Assembly: GCA_964460075.1 (NCBI GenBank)
Contig: CAYWPC010000009.1
Location: forward strand, 1 to 64,000
Source of the DNA: JAMBLL01 sp964460075
GTDB taxonomy: Bacteria; Actinomycetota; Acidimicrobiia; Spongiisociales; UBA5794
DNA: 64,000 bases
Reading direction: 5' to 3'
The translations under genes and the position numbers were made by a program. The notes under the pieces were generated by a model. The model was given only the letters and a program-made list of their open reading frames with translations. It did no database searches and was not told the origin of the DNA. Below, one piece after another: positions 35,333-43,881 of the stretch. Numbering within the stretch: the first letter of the stretch is position 1; every line of letters begins with the position of its first letter.

Positions 35333-35362
35333 ACAGGCGCGAGACGTCGGTCTCGCGCCTGT
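35333..35362 (+). terminator. Intrinsic terminator after gene 35030
   Basis: A perfect 13-bp stem (ACAGGCGCGAGAC / GTCTCGCGCCTGT) with a 4-nt loop, 25 bp after the stop codon, followed by a short TT. Strong GC-rich hairpin. Confidence 0.75.
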
Positions 35363-35491
35363 TTCGCGGGGCAGGGGACATCAGGTGAGCAACGCACGGT
35401 GGCCCGTTGACATGTTCACCTGACCGGAAGCGGGAAAACCTTGTTTCCGTGACCCTTGAGATGTCTGGTGCGTTCCGTAGGGTCAAAGTAC

Positions 35492-36195
35492 ATGCGATAT
35501 CGCAGAACCTCGATCGTGGTGGCATCCGCAATCGTCGCGGCGGCATGTACCGCCGCGGGGAGCACCCCCGCAACGGCGCCACCGACCCCTGAGACGACTA
35601 CCACGGCGACCGTCACACCATCGACGGCCCCAACGACCACCGTGGATGTCTCTACGACGACCACGGTGGATCGGTTGAGCGAGATTCAAGCCATCTTCGA
35701 AGACCTCGAGCGCCGACGCCTACAGGCGNNNNNNNNNNNNNNNNNNNNNNNNNNNNNNNNNNNNNNNNNNNNNNNNNNNNNNNNNNNNNNNNNNNNNNNN
35801 NNNNNNNNNNNNNNNNNNNNNNNNNNNNGTTGAGCGAGATTCAAGCCATCTTCGAAGACCTCGAGCGCCGACGCCTACAGGCGCTGTTCTCGGGCGACCG
35901 GGATGCATTTGGAGGCCTGTTCACAGACACCCCCTACAGAAAAAAGAGCCTCGATGCCTTCGACCAAGCGGCCTCAGGTCAGCCACCCGACCTGAAGATC
36001 CGCATTCTCGAAGTCCTGCGAGACGATGCTAAGTGCCTTGTGTTCGTCGCAAGTACAACAAGCTCGTTATCGACGGGTCCACCGCTCACAGACACGACGA
36101 CGTTGCAGCCTCTCAACAAGGGATGGGGCTACGCATACGTTGAAGCCGGACGAGGAGACTGGTTGTGCGAAGGACCGCATCCCTTGTCGGGCTAA
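35492..36195 (+). CDS. Lipoprotein with Thr-rich linker, interrupted by an assembly gap
   Basis: The N-terminal part (35492-35728) has a lipoprotein signal, TSIVVASAIVAAACTAAG, with the lipobox Cys near residue 18, then a Thr/Pro-rich linker. The C-terminal part continues after the N run. The last 55 bp before the gap equal the first 55 bp after it; merging them gives an uninterrupted 182-aa reading frame through LSEIQAIFEDLERRRLQALF. As scaffolded (100 N plus the repeat, 155 bp) the frame is broken. The C-terminal domain (~120 aa, EIQAIFEDLERRRLQALFSG) looks like a SnoaL/NTF2-type helical opening. Coordinates include the artificial gap. Function unknown. Confidence 0.7.
35674..35728 (+). repeat. 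55-bp direct repeat, left copy (assembly overlap)
   Basis: Identical to 35829-35883 and directly abutting the N run; see the gap entry. Confidence 0.9.
35729..35828. other. Scaffold gap of 100 N
   Basis: Exactly 100 unresolved bases, flanked on both sides by the same 55-bp sequence. 55 is a common k-mer length and 100 N is a common default filler, so this is most likely two overlapping contigs joined without merging. True missing sequence is probably zero. Confidence 0.9.
35829..35883 (+). repeat. 55-bp direct repeat, right copy (assembly overlap)
   Basis: Identical to 35674-35728; begins at the first base after the N run. Confidence 0.9.
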
Positions 36196-37016
36196 TCCTG
36201 TTCATACCGGCGATTCTGCTACAAGCTCAGTCAGTCAATGCAGAAGAAGTGTGCCGAATCGATTCGGCGACGGGCCGCATCATCTGTTCCGAATCGGGGA
36301 CGATCACGACACCCCCGGGCGACACCTCTCCAGAGGAACCGAATCCCGAGAATCCCGGTAAGCGCTACGTGTACACCTCTACGGATGCAACGATCGGCCC
36401 GTGCTACTCGTGGTCCAACATCCCAGGGGGTCTCGATGCGTGGGATCCAGCGAACGACGGTGCGGTCATCGCCATCACGACCAGCCTCCCACTCTGCCCA
36501 CCCAATGTCACACCGCCGCTGGATCCAGAGACCGTTGCGTGGTCCATCTTCAGATCATGGGATCTCGAGCCACCAGTCCCAGCCATCACCCCCTCAACGA
36601 GAGGCATCACCGGCGTACCCACCCATGTGACAGCCACACCCCCTCCAACCATCACCTACAGCGAGGTGATGCCAGATGGTCGCACACTCCAAGTTCGCGC
36701 TCGGGCGGCGCTGCTGACCATCGACTGGGGCGACGGATCGCTCACCAACACCGACCCCGGAGCGGCAGTCGGGTTCCCCAACGGCACGGCAACACACACG
36801 TACCGGCTCAAAACCTGCACACCAACGTACCGCGTCGAACACCCATCCGGTGGCCTCTGCCACCCCACCGCCCAGTTCTATTCGATAGTCGCGAGTTACG
36901 CATGGACGGGCGAGTACAGCGTCGACTCCGCTTGGACGACCCTAGGGACGCTCGCGGTGCGCGCAGCACCGGCGCTCTACGACGTCGATGAGGCTCGGGG
37001 CGTCTCGACGCCGTAG
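36165..37016 (+). CDS. Secreted protein with PKD-like segment
   Basis: 283 aa. The N-terminal signal peptide (SLVGLILFIPAILLQAQSVNAEE, read here as two parts: residues ~6-22 hydrophobic, cleavage near VNA-EE) is followed by a Pro/Thr-rich stretch and a domain with LLTIDWGDGSLTNTDP and ATHTYR near residues 185-215, the strand pattern of PKD/immunoglobulin-like folds. Four Cys near the end may form disulfides. GTG 36165 overlaps the upstream lipoprotein gene by 31 bp, so the two are translationally coupled. No enzymatic motif. Confidence 0.7.
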   Translation: MRRTASLVGLILFIPAILLQAQSVNAEEVCRIDSATGRIICSESGTITTPPGDTSPEEPNPENPGKRYVYTSTDATIGPCYSWSNIPGGLDAWDPANDGAVIAITTSLPLCPPNVTPPLDPETVAWSIFRSWDLEPPVPAITPSTRGITGVPTHVTATPPPTITYSEVMPDGRTLQVRARAALLTIDWGDGSLTNTDPGAAVGFPNGTATHTYRLKTCTPTYRVEHPSGGLCHPTAQFYSIVASYAWTGEYSVDSAWTTLGTLAVRAAPALYDVDEARGVSTP

Positions 37017-37026
37017 CGGCGTGTTG

Positions 37027-37398
37027 CTACCGCTTCGGGATCAGCGCCCACAAGACGTCACGCGAATCGACGATACCGAGCAACTCCCCACCCTCGACAA
37101 CAGGGAGGTGGCGGTATCCCGTCTCCAGCATCCATTCTGCCGCCTCCTGTACCGGCACGGTTGACTGGACCACATCCGGCGACCGTGTCATACACGTAGA
37201 TACCGGATCATCCATGTCACAGTCGTCGGCAATGGCACCGGCCATGTCGCGGTCTGTGCAGATCCCGATGAGCCCTGTCCGGTCGACAACGGCCACTGCG
37301 CTCACGCCGCAGCGAAGCATCACCCTCGCAACATCCACGATCGAGGTCTCAGGACCGACGATCTCGGACCGCTCACCAACCAACGCACGTACACGCAT
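37027..37398 (-). CDS. CBS-domain pair protein
   Basis: 123 aa consisting of two CBS motifs: EIVGPETSIVDVARVMLRCG with VVDRTGLIGICTDRDMAGAI, and CMTRSPDVVQSTVPVQEAAE with HLPVVEGGELLGIVDSRDVL. Such stand-alone pairs bind adenosine nucleotides and regulate partner proteins. A GGAGGT ribosome site precedes ATG 37398. A similar protein is at 49352. Confidence 0.9.
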   Translation of the reverse strand: MRVRALVGERSEIVGPETSIVDVARVMLRCGVSAVAVVDRTGLIGICTDRDMAGAIADDCDMDDPVSTCMTRSPDVVQSTVPVQEAAEWMLETGYRHLPVVEGGELLGIVDSRDVLWALIPKR

Positions 37399-37562
37399 CA
37401 GAGACCTCCACGCGCAAACCTAGCGGTGCATCACAGAAATAGTCACGGCGCCTTTCGCGCTCTCAAGCCCACTGGCACCATGTCCCCCGCAGGTCGTGGC
37501 GTTGGTCCGATCACTCAGGACATAGGAACGCTCGACACGGTACACGCATCGAGACATTCGCC

Positions 37563-38612
37563 CTAGATCAGATCCTGCTCCCGGATACCGAAACTCGGAT
37601 GGCGAAGTCGGCACAAGGCAAGCTTCTCAAGCTGACGAATTCGTTCACGGGTGAGGTTGAACTCCTCGCCGATCTCCTCGAGCGTTCTCGGAATCCCGTC
37701 GTAGAACCCATACCTCAACGCAAGGATCCTGCCTTCACGCATCGGGAGTCGATCAATGGACTTACGCAACGAGTTCGCAATGTCCAACTCCTCGGTGACG
37801 CGAACCGGATCAACCGCATCCTCGTCCTCGATAAAGTCGCCCAGTTGTGCGCCGTCTTCGCCGATCGGCTGCTCCAGCGACACCGTATCTGCAACGGCCA
37901 ACGCCAACTCAACCTTCGTGACCTCGACACCAGCCTCCTCGGCGATCTCCTCCGGCTTCGGATCTCGGCCGAGCTCGGCCTTGAGCGATGCCTGCGCAGC
38001 GCGTACTGCTGCAAGTGTGTCATGCAGATGTACGGGGATGCGAACTGTACGGGATTTGTCGGCGATCGCCCGCGTAATGGCCTGACGAATCCACCACGTC
38101 GCATAGGTGGAGAACTTGAAACCTTTGCGCCAGTCGAACTTCTCGACGGCGCGGATGAGTCCGAGGTTGCCCTCTTGGATGAGGTCGAGAAAGTCGATTC
38201 CTGACGTGTTCGCGTACCGACGGGCATTGGCGACCACAAGCCGAAGGTTCGCGGTGAGGAACGCATCCTTCGCCTCACCGCCGCGGCGAATCTGACGCTT
38301 CAACATGAGTTCCTCGACCTTGGTCGAGTGGTCGCCTGCGTCAAGACGCTCCTTGGCGGTTTGGCCCGCCTCGATCTTCTGGGCGTAGTCGACCTCGTTC
38401 TCGGCCGTGAGTAGTTCATACTCGCCAATCGACGTGAGGTACTGGCTCACGAGGTCCGTGGTGAGGCGCCCGCGGTCGTCCGTCAATTTGGAACGGTCAC
38501 GATCCTTCAGCGATCGGCTGAGCGTATCGCGGTCCATCCGCTCCTTGGCTTCTTCGCGCTCACGAAGTGCCTTGTTGACAATCGCCTTACGAGGCTTCGA
38601 ACCGGTCGTCAT
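37563..38612 (-). CDS. RNA polymerase sigma factor, sigma-70 group 1/2
   Basis: 349 aa, no region 1.1. N-terminal basic leader, then region 1.2 ([20 protein letters not shown]), regions 2.1-2.4 ([56 protein letters not shown]) near residues 115-190, region 3 ([11 protein letters not shown]) and region 4.2 helix-turn-helix ([20 protein letters not shown]) near residue 310. Region 2.4 is of the housekeeping type that recognises TANNNT -10 boxes, which agrees with the promoters in this window. Either the principal sigma or a close paralogue (SigB/HrdB-like). GGAGG ribosome site before ATG 38612. Confidence 0.92.
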   Translation of the reverse strand: MTTGSKPRKAIVNKALREREEAKERMDRDTLSRSLKDRDRSKLTDDRGRLTTDLVSQYLTSIGEYELLTAENEVDYAQKIEAGQTAKERLDAGDHSTKVEELMLKRQIRRGGEAKDAFLTANLRLVVANARRYANTSGIDFLDLIQEGNLGLIRAVEKFDWRKGFKFSTYATWWIRQAITRAIADKSRTVRIPVHLHDTLAAVRAAQASLKAELGRDPKPEEIAEEAGVEVTKVELALAVADTVSLEQPIGEDGAQLGDFIEDEDAVDPVRVTEELDIANSLRKSIDRLPMREGRILALRYGFYDGIPRTLEEIGEEFNLTRERIRQLEKLALCRLRHPSFGIREQDLI

Positions 38613-38786
38613 CCAACGTCCTCCAGGAGGTAGACGGTCGTTTCACGCGAGGGACACATGGCCATTTTGCCAGTGCAATTCGGATCCACCTATCCGAGGC
38701 GTGCACCTCAATATCACACAGGCCTCAGGATTTGTGAACCCACTTTCTCGTCCAGAAGGTAGGGATATCGTGTACCTAGCTACACG

Positions 38787-39341
38787 TCACCCCACGAGGT
38801 CACACGCTTCCAGCATCCGCGGGGGAACACGCTGGCTTGTACCAAGGTGCTCATCGAGGCGGTCGCACAGCTCATTGAAGAAGTCCTGGCCGAGTTGCGG
38901 AGGTGGCGAGACACCGTCGTCGAGTCCCTCGTGGCGGGGACCCATGAGGTCGTTCATGTCTCCGAAATCAGCACCGCCGAACGGCAGACTGTCGAACAAT
39001 CCAAAGAAGTCGACGAAGGCTCTCATGCGCTCTGGCACATCGTCCCTGCAAGCTTCCATGGCATCACTCACCGTTGACAGGTCGAGATCTCCCTCCAGGA
39101 TCGTGCCGTCGACGGTGATCCGAAACCCGCCACCGCTCAGCGACTCAACCAGCGGCAACGGTGCACCTTCCGATCGCAGGCACCGAGACCATGTCTCGAG
39201 TTGGCTTGCGACCGACTCGTCATCTCCAGAACTCGCTCGAACAGCGAACAGCGTTACCACGACACCAACGACGACAGCAATCGCGACGAGTACGGCTGGG
39301 ATGACCCAGTCCTGGCGCTGGGATGGCGCTGGGCCTGTCAA
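38787..39341 (-). CDS. Membrane-anchored protein with Cys pair
   Basis: About 184 aa. One helix near residues 13-31 (WVIPAVLVAIAVVVGVVVTL), then an external domain with WSRCLRSEGAPLPLVESL and AMEACRDDVP, a Cys-x~50-Cys layout reminiscent of actinobacterial secreted proteins with the 'CMRxxGV...C' pattern. TTG 39341 is preferred because it has an AAGGAG ribosome site; starts further upstream overlap the promoter of the divergent LysE gene. Function unknown. Confidence 0.6.
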   Translation of the reverse strand: MTGPAPSQRQDWVIPAVLVAIAVVVGVVVTLFAVRASSGDDESVASQLETWSRCLRSEGAPLPLVESLSGGGFRITVDGTILEGDLDLSTVSDAMEACRDDVPERMRAFVDFFGLFDSLPFGGADFGDMNDLMGPRHEGLDDGVSPPPQLGQDFFNELCDRLDEHLGTSQRVPPRMLEACDLVG

Positions 39342-39397
39342 TGGGACTCCTTGTAGCCGCCTGACACCTTGCACGACACACCCTATACCCACACCGA

Positions 39398-39403
39398 TAT
39401 GAT
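39398..39403 (+). promoter_or_regulatory. -10 box of LysE-type gene (leaderless)
   Basis: TATGAT ends 6 nt before ATG 39410. Confidence 0.6.
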
Positions 39404-39409
39404 GGCGAG

Positions 39410-40045
39410 ATGCCTGACGGAACCACCGTGCTCGTCGTTGCGCTCGCCGCAATTGTTCTGGTCGTGATACCAGGACCAGCAGTCATCTACATACTCACGA
39501 GAAGCGTCAGCCAGGGTCGCAACGCCGGCCTCGTCTCGGCAGTCGGTGTGAACCTTGGGTCGACAATTCACGTCCTTGCAGCCGTTGCGGGTCTCACGGT
39601 GCTGCTTGCCAATTCCGCCGCAGCATACGCGGCCGTCAAGTGGGCAGGTGTTGCCTATCTCGCATGGATTGGGATCCGAGCACTGACTGCCGACGACACG
39701 GCGTTCACAGAGCCGAGCATTCAGCCGACGGCTCTGCGGCGCATATTCGCACAGGGCGTGCTCGTGAACGTCTTGAACCCGAAAGTCGCGATCTTCTTCC
39801 TCGCATTCCTTCCTCAGTTCGTTGATCCGAATGCTCCAGACGCTGCGACACAGACGCTCGTGCTTGGTCTCACACTCGTCACCATTGGACTCATCTCGGA
39901 CTCCGTGTACGCCGTACTCGGTGGCTCCGTCGGCGATATTTTTCGACGCCGACCGTCAGCTGCACGCACATCGCGCATCGTTGCTGGCTCCACCTACCTA
40001 GCCCTAGCAGGCGTCGCAGCAGTCACAGGGGCGAAGAGCAACTAA
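39410..40045 (+). CDS. LysE/RhtB-family amino-acid exporter
   Basis: 211-aa inner-membrane protein with six predicted helices. Signature regions: VLVVIPGPAVIYILTRSVSQ near residue 18 (PGP motif), GRNAGLVSAVGVNLGSTIHV, GVAYLAWIGIRAL near residue 78, and FAQGVLVNVLNPKVAIFFLA near residue 110 (NPK motif). Exports an amino acid or derivative; substrate unknown. Confidence 0.9.
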   Translation: MPDGTTVLVVALAAIVLVVIPGPAVIYILTRSVSQGRNAGLVSAVGVNLGSTIHVLAAVAGLTVLLANSAAAYAAVKWAGVAYLAWIGIRALTADDTAFTEPSIQPTALRRIFAQGVLVNVLNPKVAIFFLAFLPQFVDPNAPDAATQTLVLGLTLVTIGLISDSVYAVLGGSVGDIFRRRPSAARTSRIVAGSTYLALAGVAAVTGAKSN

Positions 40046-40222
40046 CGCGCTCAGCCGCCACCAACGAGGTCTCTGTCTGGTAGCGCGAGTCAACCGTCGT
40101 GGTCCCTGAACGGATCCAAAGCTGCGTTGAACAGCCCGACTTCTCTCAACTTTCTGCGTCATCTCACCTACTTTCGCTGTTTCATCTCTGAACTGGCGGT
40201 ATATTGCGCACCCACCCTCTAA

Positions 40223-40232
40223 GGAACGTTCC
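40223..40232. promoter_or_regulatory. Palindrome at the Rrf2 gene start
   Basis: GGAACGTTCC, a perfect 10-bp palindrome, directly abuts the GTG at 40233 and overlaps the only ribosome site (AAGGAACG). A TATATT box lies 25 nt upstream. Placement suits autoregulation. Confidence 0.35.
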
Positions 40233-40649
40233 GTGCGGCTCGAAATGACAAAGAAGTCTGACCTCGCTTTGAAGTCACTGCGATGCATCGGCGATTCCAA
40301 CGACGATCTGGTGGCAGGCAAGTGGCTCGCAGACAAGCTCGGCATCACGACCCACTACCTGCCCCAGGTGATTTCTCCCCTCGTAAAGGCCGGATGGGTC
40401 ACCTCGACTCCTGGACCGAGAGGCGGTTACCGGCTCGTTGCCGAGTTGAAGAACATCAGTGTCCTTGAGGTCATTGAGTCGATCGAGGGACGCATCGAAG
40501 ACCAAGGGTGCGTTCAACGCGGTATCCCATGCCCTGAGAACGACCTGTGCGCACTCCACGAGCCGTGGCAGACGGCCAGGGACGCGATGCTCACCGAGCT
40601 TGCAAAGGCAACGGTCGAGGCCAATGTTCGGCCGTGCACGGGGGCGTAG
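40233..40649 (+). CDS. Rrf2-family iron-sulfur transcriptional regulator
   Basis: 138-aa winged-helix regulator of the IscR/NsrR/CymR group. DNA-binding part: DLALKSLRCIGDSNDD and KLGITTHYLPQVISPLVKAG (helix-turn-helix), wing TSTPGPRGGYRLV near residue 58. Three Cys in the effector region, Cys93, Cys100 and Cys106 (C-x6-C-x5-C), suggest an Fe-S cluster. GTG 40233 is used; an ATG at 40245 is possible. No isc/suf or nitric-oxide genes are adjacent, so the target is open. Confidence 0.88.
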   Translation: MRLEMTKKSDLALKSLRCIGDSNDDLVAGKWLADKLGITTHYLPQVISPLVKAGWVTSTPGPRGGYRLVAELKNISVLEVIESIEGRIEDQGCVQRGIPCPENDLCALHEPWQTARDAMLTELAKATVEANVRPCTGA

Positions 40650-40784
40650 TCTGTCTCGGCACCCGAGAACGCTGGGAGACCGCACACACAGCCGGTCCCG
40701 CTGAGAGTTCCCGTATGGGGTACGCACGACCCTGCGCAGAAATGATCAACGTGTATCTGAGAGCTGTTCGTATCCTGCGCGTAC

Positions 40785-41780
40785 ATGAACACGACATCGT
40801 CACACCTCCCGATCTGTGTGCACTGCGGAACACCTCGCCCTGCGGACGAAACGCTGTGCCCGACCTGTGGCAAGCCATGGATCGACACGACAATTCAGGA
40901 CGTGCCAGTTCGCCAGAGTGGGCCGACACCGCGTGCGACACCGGCCGGCGCGTCGAACGTCGAGCCCGATTTCGCCCAGGACGACACGGGTGAATTCTCC
41001 TTCGACGACTGGACCTTGCCGCCCGAGCCCCGTAGACGAGTTGCTGTCTGGTTGATCCCACTCCTGTTCGTGATCGCAGCCGGTGGGGTCTGGGCCGTAA
41101 CGTCTCTCGGCACCGATGCAACTCCGGAACCAACGATTGCAGCCGCGCCGAGTTCGCTGCCGCCAGCAACGATCGGTACGGTCGCGCCGCCCACAACAAC
41201 ACCTCCACAGGCGACAACCACCGTCGAACAGACGACAACCACGGTGGCGCCAACCACAACGGTGCCATCCTTTGCGCAGCCTTCTAGGTGGGATGTACAG
41301 AGCACACCTGTCGACGCGGCCGAACTCACTCTCAGGGCTGAAGGCATAGGACCCATCGATGTTGGCACACCGATCGAGGAAGCCGCAGGCATCCTCACCG
41401 CGAGCCTCGGTGAAGCCGACGCTGCAGGCATCGACGGCCTGTGTCAGCCACAGGAGTCGTACTGGCTCCAGTGGGGCCGTTTCAAGGCAATCTTCAATGG
41501 TGACGGCGCTGGTGCAGAACTCGTGTCGTATCGGTACGAGATCTCGGACACGGCCGTAGATGACGTAGAACTGACGACACTCTCAGGAGTGGCGCTCGGC
41601 GATTCCATCACCGATCTCCAAGATACGTACAAGGTGTACACCGTGTCGTTCGAGATCATCGGATCCACCGACTACTTCCGTCTCAGCGACGGTGGCCAAC
41701 TCCTCCTCTGGGGACCGGTCACGAGCACAGACCCGACCGGCACCATCACGGGCATCTACTCTCCGAGTCCATGCCCGTGA
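40785..41780 (+). CDS. Zinc-ribbon, membrane-anchored protein with envelope domain (paralogue A)
   Basis: 331 aa. Residues ~11-31 form a cytosolic zinc ribbon (CVHCGTPRPADETLCPTCGK), then a polar stretch, one membrane helix (VAVWLIPLLFVIAAGGVWAV, ~88-107), a Thr/Pro linker to ~165, and an external domain (~180-331). That domain ends TLSGVALGDSITDLQDTY and LLLWGPV and has two Cys. It matches the C-terminal domain of the protein at 43882 segment by segment. It stands before the P-loop-LCP fusion gene. TATCCT 8 nt before ATG 40785 suggests a near-leaderless transcript. No known family for the external domain. Confidence 0.75.
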   Translation: MNTTSSHLPICVHCGTPRPADETLCPTCGKPWIDTTIQDVPVRQSGPTPRATPAGASNVEPDFAQDDTGEFSFDDWTLPPEPRRRVAVWLIPLLFVIAAGGVWAVTSLGTDATPEPTIAAAPSSLPPATIGTVAPPTTTPPQATTTVEQTTTTVAPTTTVPSFAQPSRWDVQSTPVDAAELTLRAEGIGPIDVGTPIEEAAGILTASLGEADAAGIDGLCQPQESYWLQWGRFKAIFNGDGAGAELVSYRYEISDTAVDDVELTTLSGVALGDSITDLQDTYKVYTVSFEIIGSTDYFRLSDGGQLLLWGPVTSTDPTGTITGIYSPSPCP

Positions 41781-41858
41781 TGGTGAACGCCTCGCGTCAA
41801 CTATCAACACGCCCTACCATACCGACCGAACCTCACCGCTTTGCCCATCGAGGAATCT

Positions 41859-43844
41859 GTGACGGACGAGCCATCTGATCCCATGCGTGCGAGCCGCCGC
41901 GCACCCGCGATCGGTGTGCAGAACGTCGTACCCCTCCTGGCCGCAGTCGCCACATTCGGCCTGTTCCTGCTTCTGTGGGACACGAACCTCGGCGTCGTGG
42001 TTGGCGCACTCACCTCTGGTGCCATAGCTGGAGCCGCCTGGATTGCATTGGCGAAGTCACGGTCCGGACCCGACTTGCGGTCCGTTCTCCTCGACCTACC
42101 AATGCTGGGCGCCATCCCCATCGAGGCATCTGGGCCTGCCCCTGCGCTCTCGGACACCGACGCTGCGCACCGATACACCGGACTGCTCGGCGAGATCGAG
42201 GGGCACACAACGGGCCGAGTCGTACTGGTGAGTTCGCCCGCGCCAGGCCAAGGCGCATCTACTGTCTCCCTCAATCTCGCTATCGCAGCCGCGAGGGCAG
42301 GTAGACGCGTCATGCTCGTCGACGCTGATCCCTCACCTTTCGGCATCGGGCGATTCTTATCGAGCGGAAACTCGCCAGGCTTGTCAGACGTCGCGTCCGG
42401 AACAGCAACCTTGACAGATGCAACACGCATGTGGTCGCTCGACGATGGTGCCCGCTTCCCCATGCTTCCATCCGGAAACGACTTCTCGGACGTGAACGCT
42501 CTCGCAGGCATCCTCGTTGCCGATGCCCTCGACTCGGTCTCTGAGCACGCCGATCTCATCCTCATCGACGTTCCGCCGATCCTGTGGTCAGACGCCACAC
42601 CGGAACTCGGCAAGCATGCAGACGGCACGATCCTGGTCGTCGTCGACAACGCAGACCCCCTCGTCGTCTCGGATGCCATCGCCCAACTCAAGGCCGCGGG
42701 CGCCCCGGTACTCGGCTATGTTCGGAATCGATCGAAGGGAACGTCGAAGCTCGCACCGAAGCTGTACAAGTCCGGAGTGCTCAGGGCTGTCGGTGTCGCT
42801 GCCGGGTTGCTCGTGCTGTACGGCCTGTTCACCGGCTTGACCCTCTGGAACTCCTGGAGGAGCGTGGAGACCACAACGTTCACTCCCGAAGCCGTCCACC
42901 AACTCGCCACAGATTCGGCGCTAGGCCCTGAAACTCCCTCGGCCAACGACGAGGTCGACCCAGTCGACGCGATCGATGCTCAAGAGAACACCCCAGGCAC
43001 CACGGCCCCAGAGCAGGCCTACGAAACGTTTCTCCTCATCGGTAGGGACGAGGTATCGGGAGCAACGGATGTGATCCTGTACCTCGTCCTGCCGACCAAT
43101 AGCGCTGACCCGTTCATGGTGTCCCTGCCTCGGGACCTGTACGTCGAGAACGCATGTACCGGACGACAGAGCCGAATCAACGCACTGATCCGAGGATGTC
43201 CGTCCGAGGGCATCAATGGCCCATCACTCCTTTCGTATCAGGTCGGAAAGTTCACAGGCATCTCGGTCGATCACTTCGCCCTGTTCGACTTCGAAGGTTT
43301 CGAGAGCATCATCGACGCCGTGGGTGGTGTCGAGATCTGTGTCAAGTACGAGGTACGAGACGCCAAGGCGCAGCTCTCACTCCCTGCGGGATGCACAAAC
43401 GCAAATGGTGCACAGGCTCTTGCATGGGTTCGATCACGCAAGACCCAACAAAGGATCGGAGGTGAGTGGCGACCGGTAGCGGGCGCAGGAGATCTACAAA
43501 GGAACCAGCATCAACAAGAGGTGATCCTCGAGCTCTTCAAGGAGTTGAAGAAGTTCGACTCTCCAAGCGAACTCACGGCGACTGTTGCAAGTCTCGCAGA
43601 CACGTTCACCCTCGACGACAGGCTCGGCCTCGCGGACGCCGTCAACCTCGCCTGGAGTATGCGCAACATCGACCTCGAATCCATCAACCGGCTCGAGATT
43701 CCCGTGCGCCTCACACGGTCCAAGACCGGGCAGTCCATCCTTGTAGCTACCGCACCGTTCGACGAAGTTCTGATCAAGGCATACGGTGGAAGTCTGCCGA
43801 ACGAGGATCCGTTCGCTGAAGAGACATCGGCCCAGAGCCCGTAG
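41859..43844 (+). CDS. CpsD/BY-kinase-like P-loop domain fused to LytR-CpsA-Psr (LCP) domain
   Basis: 661 aa. Two N-terminal helices (~22-63) precede a cytosolic P-loop domain. It has a degenerate Walker A, SSPAPGQGASTVSLNLA (~125-141, Ala where Lys is expected), Walker A' VMLVDADP (~151) and Walker B LILIDVPP (~233). A third helix (~305-328) leads to an external LCP domain (~388-565): ATDVILYLVLP, SLPRDLYVENAC, WVRSR near residue 523 and DLQRNQHQQ near residue 545, which contain the Arg/Asp set for polyprenyl pyrophosphate. LCP enzymes attach glycopolymers to peptidoglycan; BY-kinases control polymer length and export. GTG 41859 has a GAGG ribosome site; TTG 41841 is the alternative. Confidence 0.85.
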   Translation: MTDEPSDPMRASRRAPAIGVQNVVPLLAAVATFGLFLLLWDTNLGVVVGALTSGAIAGAAWIALAKSRSGPDLRSVLLDLPMLGAIPIEASGPAPALSDTDAAHRYTGLLGEIEGHTTGRVVLVSSPAPGQGASTVSLNLAIAAARAGRRVMLVDADPSPFGIGRFLSSGNSPGLSDVASGTATLTDATRMWSLDDGARFPMLPSGNDFSDVNALAGILVADALDSVSEHADLILIDVPPILWSDATPELGKHADGTILVVVDNADPLVVSDAIAQLKAAGAPVLGYVRNRSKGTSKLAPKLYKSGVLRAVGVAAGLLVLYGLFTGLTLWNSWRSVETTTFTPEAVHQLATDSALGPETPSANDEVDPVDAIDAQENTPGTTAPEQAYETFLLIGRDEVSGATDVILYLVLPTNSADPFMVSLPRDLYVENACTGRQSRINALIRGCPSEGINGPSLLSYQVGKFTGISVDHFALFDFEGFESIIDAVGGVEICVKYEVRDAKAQLSLPAGCTNANGAQALAWVRSRKTQQRIGGEWRPVAGAGDLQRNQHQQEVILELFKELKKFDSPSELTATVASLADTFTLDDRLGLADAVNLAWSMRNIDLESINRLEIPVRLTRSKTGQSILVATAPFDEVLIKAYGGSLPNEDPFAEETSAQSP

Positions 43845-43881
43845 GCCGTACAATGGGTCGACGTCACACCAGGATCGAAAC

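Noticed and set aside
35674..35883. Genuine tandem repeat or mobile-element target duplication at the N run
   Set aside because: Copies are identical, exactly 55 bp, directly abut exactly 100 N, and merging restores the gene; assembly overlap explains all of it.
37420..37614. 64-codon minus-strand frame between the CBS and sigma-factor genes
   Set aside because: No ribosome site or spaced -10 box, and it overlaps the sigma-factor 3' end; composition looks like chance.
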